Source: Kibdelosporangium philippinense (GTDB taxonomy: Bacteria > Actinomycetota > Actinomycetes > Mycobacteriales > Pseudonocardiaceae). From it: DNA of 64,000 bases. The notes below the pieces were generated by a model. The model ran no database searches. It was not told where the DNA came from and worked only from the letters and a program-made list of their open reading frames with translations. The stretch lies in assembly GCF_021390435.2 (NCBI RefSeq), contig NZ_JAJVCN010000001.1, positions 1,426,001 through 1,490,000 of the forward strand. Reading direction: 5' to 3'. A program made the translations under genes and the position numbers. This document shows, piece after piece, positions 57,068 through 64,000 of the stretch (positions are counted from its first letter, which is position 1; each line of letters opens with the position of its first letter).

Positions 57068-57862
57068 TCAGGTGCCGTATTCGTCGGGCAGGCGCATCGC
57101 GGGCCCGCCGACCTGCAGGCCAAGCGGAGTCGCGCGTCCCTTCGGTTCCTCCCACTCTTCCTGGCGACCGAGCGCGGTCAGGTCGAGATATGGGTTGCCG
57201 TTGTGGAACTCCTCGATGCCACGGCCGTAAGTGGAATACGTGTGGAAGACCTCATCGCCGACGCGCAGGAACGCGCTGATGCCTGGATTGTCGCCGCGCC
57301 ACGCTTCCTGCCACGGCGTCCCGGCCTCGGCAAGCTCTGCCTCGGTGCGAAAGTTGAGCACTACCGGGGCGATCCGGTCATCGATGGTCGCGTAGAAGTC
57401 GTAGTTGAAATCGCTTCCTTCCGAGGAATACCAAGGGAAAGTCCAACCCATCCGCGCGCGATACGCGGCGAGCTTCTCGTACGGCGCCCGGGTCACGGCA
57501 ACGAGCGTGGTGTTGCGGACGTGCAGCTGCCGCAGGTTTCCGATGCTGTCGGCGCCGGAGGAACAGCTTGAACAGCCGGTGTCCTTGGGGTGTTCGGCGC
57601 CGTCGTCATCGATGTCGAATTCCCACATGAAGTGGTGGATCACCAGCTGTGGCCTGCCGTCGAACAGATCGAGCAGGCTGACGTGTCCGTCCGGGCCTTC
57701 GAAGGAGTATTCCTTGTCCACTCGGACCATCGGCAACCGGCGCCGGGCGGCGTTGACCCGGTCGCGGGCGTGCGTGAGCTCCTTCTCTTGCGCCAGAAGC
57801 TTTTTGCGGGCCGCGAGCCACTCGTCGTGTGACACTACGTCTGGCAAGGTTCCTTGAGACAT
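57068..57862 (-). CDS. DUF899 thioredoxin-like protein
   Basis: 264 residues. N-terminus SHDEWLAARKKLLAQEKELT, then EYSFEGPDGHVSLLDLFDGR, QLVIHHFMWEF, GCSSCSSGAD and SRAPYEKLAAYRARMGWTFP-like blocks define DUF899. The paired cysteines suggest a redox protein; the exact reaction is unknown. Confidence 0.88.
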   Translation of the reverse strand: MSQGTLPDVVSHDEWLAARKKLLAQEKELTHARDRVNAARRRLPMVRVDKEYSFEGPDGHVSLLDLFDGRPQLVIHHFMWEFDIDDDGAEHPKDTGCSSCSSGADSIGNLRQLHVRNTTLVAVTRAPYEKLAAYRARMGWTFPWYSSEGSDFNYDFYATIDDRIAPVVLNFRTEAELAEAGTPWQEAWRGDNPGISAFLRVGDEVFHTYSTYGRGIEEFHNGNPYLDLTALGRQEEWEEPKGRATPLGLQVGGPAMRLPDEYGT

Positions 57863-57951
57863 CCAGCTTCTCCTTTCCGAGTCGGAACAGCCGGAATCTA
57901 GCCGAAACAGAAGAGAGGCACGTACGTCACAGAACGTATATCGACAGCCGC

Positions 57952-58773
57952 CTAGCGGGACAGGTCGAGCGCTTCGACTGGCCCGGACAGCGCGCCCTTG
58001 AAGTGGCGGCTGGCGTCGTCGGCGATCAGTTCGGCCTCGCCTTTATGCAGGGCAGCGACGATATCCGCGGCGACAACGGCAGGGTCGTTCTTGGCGTCGT
58101 CCACCTGCTTGACCAGGTCCGTGTCGGTCCAGCCGAGCTGGACGCCGAGAACCTGAACGCCTTGCGGGCCCAACTCCGACCGCAGCGAGTTCGTGAACGA
58201 GATCAAAGCCGCCTTCGCGGCGCCGTAGGTGCCCGACCCTGGGATGCCCGAAAGCCACGCGGTCAACGAATGCACGTTGACCATGGCATCGGCAGCGGCA
58301 CTGGTGACGCCGACGAGTGCGTCGATCGGCGTGATGCCCAAGACGTCAACGGCCTGGGACGGCAGGTGCGGGAGGGTGCCGGGCGGCCGGATCCCGCTGG
58401 CACTTCCGAAAGCCAGCGGCACGCCTTTGGCGACGAGTTGCTTGACCAGAGGCGGATCCTCGGTGATGCCGCCATACGTCACATGCGTCATGGAATCGAC
58501 GCCTGCGGCGGCCGCGTCGAGCACGGCCTGGCGGTTGTGCGTGTACGCCACCACAGGCAGGCCCCAGTCGTGCGCCTCCGCGACGACCGTACTCAGTTCT
58601 CGGAAGCCGTACTGGGATCGATATGGGCTGAAGAGGTCGCTGACCATGATTTTGATGAGGTCACAATTGCGCCCGACATCGTCATACCGACGCGCGAGCC
58701 ACGCTTGGCCGCCATACGGCAGACGCACCCTGACCAACGGCTCATCATCGGCCAAACCGGCTTTGTCCGGCAT
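57952..58773 (-). pseudogene. Chimeric ORF: amidohydrolase fragment fused to SDR fragment
   Basis: 273-codon open frame with two unrelated halves. Residues 1-164 look like the middle and end of a metal-dependent amidohydrolase (LPVVAYTHNRQAVLDAAAAG, SMTHV, LGITPIDALVGVTSAAADA). From about 165 (nt 58280) it becomes the C-terminal half of a short-chain dehydrogenase (GTYGAAKAALISFTNSLRSE with the Tyr-x3-Lys pair at 183/187). Neither half is complete: the first lacks its N-terminal HxH, the second its Rossmann GxxxGxG. A deletion appears to have joined two genes in frame. Confidence 0.75.
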
Positions 58774-58883
58774 GGGATTCAGGCGTCATATTCGGGCGCG
58801 AAGGGAAAGGCGATCGCGGAGCGTTTCACGGAACCGGACTTTACGCGGATGCGTTGTCCATGACGATGTCATGATCTTGCCAC

Positions 58884-59780
58884 TCACCGAAGGTGTGTGC
58901 CGAACCACTCGATAGCGGCGCTGCTGGCCAGTTCGAACTCGTCGATGTACGGCGCGAAGTGTCCGCCGGGCAACAATTGCAGCTTTTTGGGTTCCAGTGC
59001 TTGTTCATAGGCGGCCAGTTGGGCGTCGGTCGGCGTCATCGTGTCCTGCTTGGCTGCGACCATCAGCAATGGAGTCGGGGAGACGCGGCTGATGTAGCTG
59101 CCTGGTTCGTACATCCGGATCATGCGGCCGGACCGGAGCGTGACCAAGTTTTTCGGAGCGGTAACGCCTGGAATCTCGGCTTTGTAGACAGCCTCGATTT
59201 CGGCGTCGTGCCAGAGTGCCTCAACGGCAGGGTCCTTGTCGGCGACCGCGATCACGCGGGGCGCCGCGCCCTGAACCTGGGCGCGTTCGTCGCCGTTGTA
59301 CCACTCTTCCATCGCGGCGTGATCCTCCGGCAGGACGCGGCGCAAGTAGTCCTGATGCCCGGAGATGAAGGGAGCGTTGGCAACGACAGCTTTCAAACGC
59401 CGGTCCGTCGCGCCGAGCACGAGCGCGTGCCCGCCCGAATAACTGGTTCCCCACAGGCCGATCCGATCGGCATCCACTTCCGGGCGCGACTCCAGGTAGG
59501 AGATGACCCGGCGCCAGTCCGCGATCTGCTGCCACGGATTGACGTCATAGCGAGGTTCTCCCGTACTGGCACCGAATCCGCGGTGATCGTGCAGGATCGT
59601 GACGAATCCGGCTTCGGTGAACGCGGTGGCGAACTCCGGCAGCAGCGCGTCCTTGATACCAGCGAAGCCGATGCACATCGTCACAGTGGGCAGCGGCTTC
59701 GTCGCGTTGTCCGGGATGTACAGCCAGGCGCTCAGAACCGCGCCCTCTGCGGGGATTTCAACGTCGATACGAGTAACCAT
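58884..59780 (-). CDS. Alpha/beta hydrolase
   Basis: 298 residues. The nucleophile elbow GLWGTSYSGGHALVL holds Ser; HDHRGFGASTGEPRYD is the oxyanion-side loop; the late PGGHFAPYID supplies the His. It resembles the dienelactone/acetyl-xylan-type hydrolase group. The substrate is unknown. It follows the enoyl-CoA hydratase gene by 27 nt on the same strand. Confidence 0.88.
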   Translation of the reverse strand: MVTRIDVEIPAEGAVLSAWLYIPDNATKPLPTVTMCIGFAGIKDALLPEFATAFTEAGFVTILHDHRGFGASTGEPRYDVNPWQQIADWRRVISYLESRPEVDADRIGLWGTSYSGGHALVLGATDRRLKAVVANAPFISGHQDYLRRVLPEDHAAMEEWYNGDERAQVQGAAPRVIAVADKDPAVEALWHDAEIEAVYKAEIPGVTAPKNLVTLRSGRMIRMYEPGSYISRVSPTPLLMVAAKQDTMTPTDAQLAAYEQALEPKKLQLLPGGHFAPYIDEFELASSAAIEWFGTHLR

Positions 59781-59807
59781 AGTCTGTTTCCTTTGCGGAG
59801 TGCGATT

Positions 59808-60629
59808 TCAGTGGGTTGTAGGAAGGTCGTCGGCGGCGCAGTGGACGCCAAGGTCGAACTCGACATGGCCGGCTTGCCCAAGACCACGCCGCTCCATCTC
59901 GGTCACCCGCGCCGCGGTACTCGGCCGAACCGCAGAGGCTTGGAAAGCGTCGATCATCGGCCAGATTTCCGCGTCATCGGGATTGCTCGCCACGTCAACG
60001 AATTCCTTGATCTCGGCGATCGCGCGCTTGTCGAACCGGGCGATCCGCCGTGCGAGGGTGTCGACGAACTCGTCTAGTTCCGCATCCGGAAGTGCGCGGT
60101 TGACGTACCCGTACAGCTCGGCTTGGGCGCCGGTGAAGTCGTGTCCGGACAGGACGATCTCAAGCGCCCGGCCACGGCCGAGCAGCCGTGGCAGCCTCGC
60201 CATCGGGCCGCCAGCCGGCACAAGGCCGAACGCGACTTCGGGCTGGCCGAGCCTGGCGTGATCACGTGCGGCGAACCGCATGTCGCAGGCCAGCACGAAC
60301 TCGCTGCCCGCGCCGCGGGCCCGCCCGTTGATGGCGGCGATCGTGGCCACCGGCAGGCGGCTGAGGCGGTTGAGCACATCCAGCCACGGGTGCGTGCCCG
60401 CAGGGTACTTCCTGCCGAACGCACTGGTGTCCCAGTGCGCGAGGAAGTAGTCCGGGTTCGCGCTGTCGAACACGACCACGCGCACATCCGGGTCCTGCTC
60501 GAGCCGGGTGACCAGGTCGATGAGCGCACTGACGGTGTCGTAGTCGATCAGGTTGATCGGGGCGTGGTCGAACGTCGCCCGCACGTAGCCAGGGGCCGGC
60601 TGGTCGACCTTGATGTGTGAAGTGGCCAT
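59808..60629 (-). CDS. Enoyl-CoA hydratase/isomerase family protein
   Basis: 273 residues with crotonase features: ATIAAINGRARGAGSEFVLA as oxyanion-hole loop, CDMRFAARDHARLGQPEVAFGL and GRALEIVLSGHDFTGAQAEL. The acidic pair of true hydratases is only partly matched, so the reaction is not certain. It is divergent from the HxlR regulator and probably controlled by it. Confidence 0.88.
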   Translation of the reverse strand: MATSHIKVDQPAPGYVRATFDHAPINLIDYDTVSALIDLVTRLEQDPDVRVVVFDSANPDYFLAHWDTSAFGRKYPAGTHPWLDVLNRLSRLPVATIAAINGRARGAGSEFVLACDMRFAARDHARLGQPEVAFGLVPAGGPMARLPRLLGRGRALEIVLSGHDFTGAQAELYGYVNRALPDAELDEFVDTLARRIARFDKRAIAEIKEFVDVASNPDDAEIWPMIDAFQASAVRPSTAARVTEMERRGLGQAGHVEFDLGVHCAADDLPTTH

Positions 60630-60642
60630 GGACTCGACGGTA

Positions 60643-60660
60643 ACATCTGACTTTAGATGT
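60643..60660. promoter_or_regulatory. Palindrome O1 in the hydratase/HxlR intergenic region
   Basis: ACATCT GACTTT AGATGT, 6-bp perfect arms, 14 nt upstream of the hydratase ATG. A likely repressor site. Confidence 0.5.
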
Positions 60661-60734
60661 TGTAATCAGCCATGGCAGCAAGACGCCATTGAGCGGACGA
60701 AATATCCAATTATATGGCGGTTTGATAGGTTGTA

Positions 60735-60744
60735 AGTTGCAACT
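60735..60744. promoter_or_regulatory. Palindrome O2 in the hydratase/HxlR intergenic region
   Basis: AGTTGCAACT, perfect 10-bp palindrome, 46 nt upstream of the HxlR ATG. A candidate HxlR operator for autoregulation. Confidence 0.5.
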
Positions 60745-60790
60745 CACGTATGCTCTGACTGAGAGTCGAGGTCCTGCGAAAGGGGGCGTG

Positions 60791-61243
60791 ATGTCGACAG
60801 GAGCTCCGGCCGGGGACGAACCGGCGTGCTCGATCGAGCGCAGCCTCGAAGTGCTTGGCGAGCGGTGGACCTTTCTCATCCTCCGCGAGATATTCGCGGG
60901 CAGGCACAAGTTCGCGGACATCCGCGCCGCGCTCAGGGTCGCGCCGAACCTGCTCAGTGCGCGACTGAAGTCCCTTGTGTCCGCTGGAGTGTTGCGGACG
61001 ATGACCTATCAGGAGCCGGGCAGCAGGCATCGGCAGAGCTATCACCTGACGCAGGCCGGTCAGGACCTGCGTATCGTGCTGGCCGCGTTGCAGCAGTGGG
61101 GCGACATTCACCGCCCGCGATCAGTCGGCCCTTCCGGTGTGCGGCGAACGAAATCCACGGATGAACCTGTGCGGGTCGGGTTCGTGACGGACAATGGCGG
61201 CGAAGTGCCCGCGTCGGATGTGAGCTTCCTGCTCAACAAGTGA
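60791..61243 (+). CDS. HxlR-family regulator
   Basis: 150 residues from ATG 60791 (AAAGGGGG upstream). HxlR core: CSIERSLEVLGERWTFLILR, EIFAGRHKFADIRAAL, LLSARLKSLVSAGVL. These winged-helix regulators respond to electrophiles or redox signals. The divergent hydratase-hydrolase pair is the likely target. GTGA overlap with the next gene. Confidence 0.9.
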   Translation: MSTGAPAGDEPACSIERSLEVLGERWTFLILREIFAGRHKFADIRAALRVAPNLLSARLKSLVSAGVLRTMTYQEPGSRHRQSYHLTQAGQDLRIVLAALQQWGDIHRPRSVGPSGVRRTKSTDEPVRVGFVTDNGGEVPASDVSFLLNK

Positions 61244-61581
61244 TCGCGCTTGCGCCGCACCACAAGAAAACCAGGGTGACCAAGACCGCCAGCACCTACG
61301 GCACGATCTTCCACGACAAGAACGACAACTACGGTGTCGACGAGGGTGAAGCGGTTGGCAAAACGCGGGTCGGCCTCCGGGATGTGATCACCGGCCGCGT
61401 GACCGCCTACGCCACGAGTGATGCCGCAGGGCGCCTCGATTTCACCAACGTGCCCGTGGGCCGCTACGCACCGCAGGTCTTCGGTCCATGGACGCCGCGC
61501 GACGACTGGCACATCGAAGTCGCGGCTGAGCCGTATCTTGTCCCGTTCGGAAGTTTGCGGGTCGTGCCTCGCCACAGCTGA
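61240..61581 (+). CDS. Small SdrD/Cna-B-like beta protein
   Basis: 113 residues. YGTIFHDKNDNYGVDEGEAV, KTRVGLRDVITGRVTA and GRLDFTNVPVGRY match the SdrD B-type Ca-binding repeat. Such domains are normally in secreted proteins, but no signal peptide is present, so it may be a truncated remnant fused behind the HxlR gene. GTG start, overlapping the HxlR stop. Confidence 0.6.
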   Translation: MIALAPHHKKTRVTKTASTYGTIFHDKNDNYGVDEGEAVGKTRVGLRDVITGRVTAYATSDAAGRLDFTNVPVGRYAPQVFGPWTPRDDWHIEVAAEPYLVPFGSLRVVPRHS

Positions 61582-61590
61582 TTGAGACCG

Positions 61591-61625
61591 AGCCCACTGG
61601 CCTTGTCCAAGGTCAGCGGGCTTTT
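61591..61625 (+). terminator. Rho-independent terminator
   Basis: Imperfect stem (GCCCACTGGCCTT with AAGGTCAGCGGGC) around GTCC, followed by TTTTT, 10 nt past the stop. Confidence 0.8.
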
Positions 61626-61649
61626 TCGTGCGTTGGGGGTGTGCTGTGC

Positions 61650-61676
61650 ACACTACTGCGCAGTGCGTGGTAGTGT
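61650..61676. promoter_or_regulatory. Candidate PadR operator
   Basis: ACACTAC and GTAGTGT, perfect 7-bp arms separated by 13 nt, 26 nt before the PadR start. Confidence 0.5.
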
Positions 61677-61701
61677 TCCTTGCGTAAGACTGGAGGGCGC
61701 G

Positions 61702-62025
61702 GTGGAGATCAGTCAGCTGCTCAAGGGTGTGCTCGATCTTGCCGTCCTCGCGGTACTCCGCGACGAGGACGGCTACGGCTACGACGTTCTGAGACGACTC
61801 AGGGCAGCAGGCCTCGACGAGGTGGGGGATGCGTCGGTGTACGGAACATTGCGCAGGCTGTACAAGGCAGGCCTGCTCACGTCCTATGTGGTGCCAAGCG
61901 AGGAAGGACCGCATCGCAAGTATTACAGCCTGAACGAGCCGGGCAGGTTGCGGCTCGCGGATTCCGGCAAGACCTGGCTGAGCTTCGCGTCGACGATGAA
62001 CTCGCTCTTGGGAGAGGCAGCATGA
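61702..62025 (+). CDS. PadR-family regulator
   Basis: 107 residues. Core LKGVLDLAVLAVLRDEDGYG, then VGDASVYGTLRRLYKAGLLT and GPHRKYYSLNEPGRLRL. GTG 61702 with GGAGGG upstream. ATGA overlap with the membrane gene, a common PadR/HAAS-domain pair. Confidence 0.9.
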   Translation: MEISQLLKGVLDLAVLAVLRDEDGYGYDVLRRLRAAGLDEVGDASVYGTLRRLYKAGLLTSYVVPSEEGPHRKYYSLNEPGRLRLADSGKTWLSFASTMNSLLGEAA

Positions 62026-63272
62026 CAGACAAGCCGACCGCCGTGCGGGTTTATCTGGCGCGGGTCCGGACTTCGCTCGCCGACCTGCCCGCGAGCGAGG
62101 TCGAGGAGATCCTCGACGATGTCCGGCCGCACCTGGCCGATGTGGAGCTGGAACTCGGGCCGGACGCGCGGATCGACGCGATGATCGAACGGCTCGGCAC
62201 GCCGGAGAGCTACGCCGCGGAGCTGCGTGCGTCCGGTGGTTACCCGCCTGCCTCGGAAGCGGCCAAGACCTACGCGGCATCTGGGCTCGTACGACCGCGG
62301 ATCGCGTTGTGGGGCCTGGTGATCAGCGCTCTCGGATGTGGCGTGGTTGCCTTCGTCGCAGCCGTCAACCTCGAAGCGGATGCATTGCTTGCCTTGGCGT
62401 TGCCGCTGCCGATCTTCATCGCCAGCCTTGCGTTGTTGCTGACGAACGGTGTGGAGTCGGTACTGGCTCTGCCGGAGATGAAATGGCTGTCCGAGACCGT
62501 GGATCGGGCACGGGAGAAGGACGGCCCCGGCAAGGTGATCCGGTTCCTCGAATCGATGAAGCCTGCCTGGTGGGTTGTGTGCGCGGCGGTGCTCGTCGCG
62601 TTCGGGTTGATGCTGATGCTGCGACACCGCCAGGCCGTGCTTCTGCTGCCATTGCTGGCTGCGATTGGTGTTGCTGCAGTGTGGGCCGGGCAACGGGTTC
62701 GCGGTGACCGGCGTCTACTGTGGATGGTCGTGCCGGTGTCCATGTTCGCGGTCGGTGGGATGCTCGGCGGGTTCGGCGCCACCGCGGACCTGATCGGAAG
62801 CCGTACGTCGTACCCGACCGCGACGTCCAACTATTATTCGTCGTCTGACTCCTACGGCACCAAGCAGTTGACCTACGGCGGCAACACAGTGGAGAACATC
62901 TACGCGTTCGACGCGGAAGGCGAACCGCTGACGGACGTCTACCTCTACGACGAGCAGGGCAGGCCGATCACGCTCACCCGTTTCGGCTGCCGGGATACGA
63001 ACGTCTCCCGCGAGAAGGTTGGCGAGGACAACCGGTTCCCGCGCCCGCAGATCGAGCGGACCGAGCAGCCGTTCACCGATGGCGAGGGCCGCGCAGCCGG
63101 TTACCGGACGAAGTGCCGTGAAAACAAGGAAGTTCCCTTCAGCGCGGCGATTCCCAAGATCCCAGCGCCTTCCGCGACACCATCGCCTACTCCTTCGTCG
63201 CAGCCGTCGACGCCGGTGCCCTCGTCGACTTCGACGAGCACACCACCGGCGAGTCCGACGCCGACGAAGTGA
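62022..63272 (+). CDS. HAAS/DUF1700-type membrane protein
   Basis: 416 residues: an N-terminal HAAS-like helical domain (LADLPASEVEEILDDVRPHL, MIERLGTPESYAAELR), then about six membrane helices, an outer beta-rich region (NTVENIYAFDAEGEPLTDVY), and a Pro/Ser/Thr-rich tail. Coupled to PadR, which probably represses it. Its role is unknown; related proteins influence cell envelope or stress. Confidence 0.85.
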   Translation: MTDKPTAVRVYLARVRTSLADLPASEVEEILDDVRPHLADVELELGPDARIDAMIERLGTPESYAAELRASGGYPPASEAAKTYAASGLVRPRIALWGLVISALGCGVVAFVAAVNLEADALLALALPLPIFIASLALLLTNGVESVLALPEMKWLSETVDRAREKDGPGKVIRFLESMKPAWWVVCAAVLVAFGLMLMLRHRQAVLLLPLLAAIGVAAVWAGQRVRGDRRLLWMVVPVSMFAVGGMLGGFGATADLIGSRTSYPTATSNYYSSSDSYGTKQLTYGGNTVENIYAFDAEGEPLTDVYLYDEQGRPITLTRFGCRDTNVSREKVGEDNRFPRPQIERTEQPFTDGEGRAAGYRTKCRENKEVPFSAAIPKIPAPSATPSPTPSSQPSTPVPSSTSTSTPPASPTPTK

Positions 63273-63276
63273 GGAC

Positions 63277-63320
63277 GTGGACACCAGGAGCGGCAATCGG
63301 GGGCCGCTCCTGGTGTCCAC
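63277..63320 (+). terminator. Terminator after the membrane gene
   Basis: Perfect 18-bp stem (63277-63294 with 63303-63320) and an 8-nt loop, 4 nt past the stop. Confidence 0.85.
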
Positions 63321-63434
63321 ACGGATGGGCTCTTGAACAGGCTTTACCGGCGGCTTAGCCTGAGGGAGGTTTCAGCTGCCGAGTGCTCACCGCGGAGCCT
63401 GCGATGATCGGACGATTCCTCGCGGAGGCGGGCG

Positions 63435-63620
63435 CTGCACCAGATCGCCGAAAACCCTGACATAGCCGGGAATCTGCACGCCGAAATCGACTCCGCACTC
63501 GCAGGTCGACCCGTCCAGCTCGCCGATTTCGCGCAACTTCCGTACACCCGCGCGGTGATCAATGAGGTTCTGCGCTGCTACCCGGTGTCGTTGGTCATGC
63601 GGCGCGCTCGCATCACGACA
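63435..63620 (+). pseudogene. Cytochrome P450 fragment
   Basis: The frame reads ENPDIAGNLHAEIDSALAGR, LPYTRAVINEVLRCYPVSLV, MRRA: the P450 I-K helix region with the ExxR-helix outline. It loses the P450 pattern near 63615, and no haem-binding part follows. A remnant. Confidence 0.65.
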
Positions 63621-63666
63621 CATCTCCGTGACGTGGAACGGAAACGTCCGACCATAGACTGCCCGC

Positions 63667-64000
63667 GTGACGATCACGATCCGACCAGCGTCCGAAGTGG
63701 ACTTGCCAGCACTCCTTGCGCTGTACGCCGAACTGCATCCGGCCGACCCCACACTGTCCACTGAGGTGGCGCTGGACACTTGGCGTGCCATCGAGGCCCA
63801 AGCCGGGCGCGCGATCCTCGTTGCCGAATCCGACGGTGTCGTCGTCGGGACAATCGATTGCACGACCCTGCCGAACCTGACCCGTGGCGGACGGCCGTTC
63901 ATGCTGGTCGAGAACGTCGTGGTCACCGAGGGACTCCGCCGATCGGGTATTGGTGTGGCTCTGGTGACGGCGGCGATCGCCTTGGCCAAAGAGACGCAGT
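63667..64000 (+). CDS. GNAT acetyltransferase, 3'-truncated by window
   Basis: GTG 63667 opens TITIRPASEVDLPALLALYA, later ENVVVTEGLRRSGIGVALVT: the GNAT acetyl-CoA loop (R-R-x-G-x-G). 111 codons are visible before the window ends, with no stop. The substrate is unknown. Confidence 0.85.
   Translation, partial: MTITIRPASEVDLPALLALYAELHPADPTLSTEVALDTWRAIEAQAGRAILVAESDGVVVGTIDCTTLPNLTRGGRPFMLVENVVVTEGLRRSGIGVALVTAAIALAKETQ

Overview
The window is high-GC actinobacterial DNA with abundant GTG/TTG starts, 4-nt start/stop overlaps, an MbtH-type protein, AMED_5909-type and DUF5753-type small genes, and SARP, GntR, HxlR and PadR regulators. This suits a filamentous actinomycete, most likely Pseudonocardiales (Amycolatopsis/Kibdelosporangium/Kutzneria relatives). 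The genus assignment is inference.

1-16.2 kb is the end of a nonribosomal peptide gene cluster. The last NRPS module enters from the left; its adenylation domain reads as glycine-type and it ends in a penicillin-binding-protein-type hydrolase domain rather than a normal thioesterase. It is followed by an overlapping MFS exporter, a membrane PMT-type glycosyltransferase, a VioC/AsnO-type iron/2-oxoglutarate hydroxylase, and a tightly overlapping operon of flavin-dependent tryptophan halogenase, cation/proton antiporter and flavin reductase. Then come a large HTH-nSTAND-WD40 protein, an ArsR-type regulator and an MbtH protein. Together these suggest a macrocyclic peptide carrying chlorotryptophan, a beta-hydroxylated residue and perhaps a polyprenyl-phosphate-derived sugar. 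A scar upstream of the hydroxylase looks like the remains of a second halogenase/flavin reductase operon.

16.21-33.62 kb is an integrated mobile element of about 17.4 kb. It carries a large serine recombinase at its left edge, an FtsK/TraB-type translocase operon on the minus strand, a divergent GntR (KorSA-like) repressor with two matching operators, several small accessory genes, an XRE-TPR regulator and a Nudix hydrolase. It has been invaded by four insertion sequences (two IS701-like, one ISAs1, one IS5-like), each with visible ends and target duplications. Its ends split a dispersed intergenic palindrome, and joining the flanks restores a palindrome found intact twice more in this window. 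No replication initiator was recognised.

33.65-44.4 kb is host DNA: a NarL-type two-component system, a GtrA membrane protein, a GT87 mannosyltransferase, TrmO, a PhoD-type phosphatase, a YtrA-type GntR regulator and TerC. Between them lies much decay: pseudogenes for aldehyde dehydrogenase, uridine kinase, an ABC permease and CbiZ.

44.6-64 kb holds a giant secreted ThuA/sorbosone-dehydrogenase/PKD/FIMAH protein, a small membrane-anchored secreted protein, an AfsR-like SARP regulator, an FMN reductase-MFS pair, a broken fibronectin-III gene, DUF899, a chimeric amidohydrolase-SDR ORF, an alpha/beta hydrolase, an enoyl-CoA hydratase with a divergent HxlR regulator, a PadR/membrane-protein pair, a P450 fragment and the start of a GNAT acetyltransferase.
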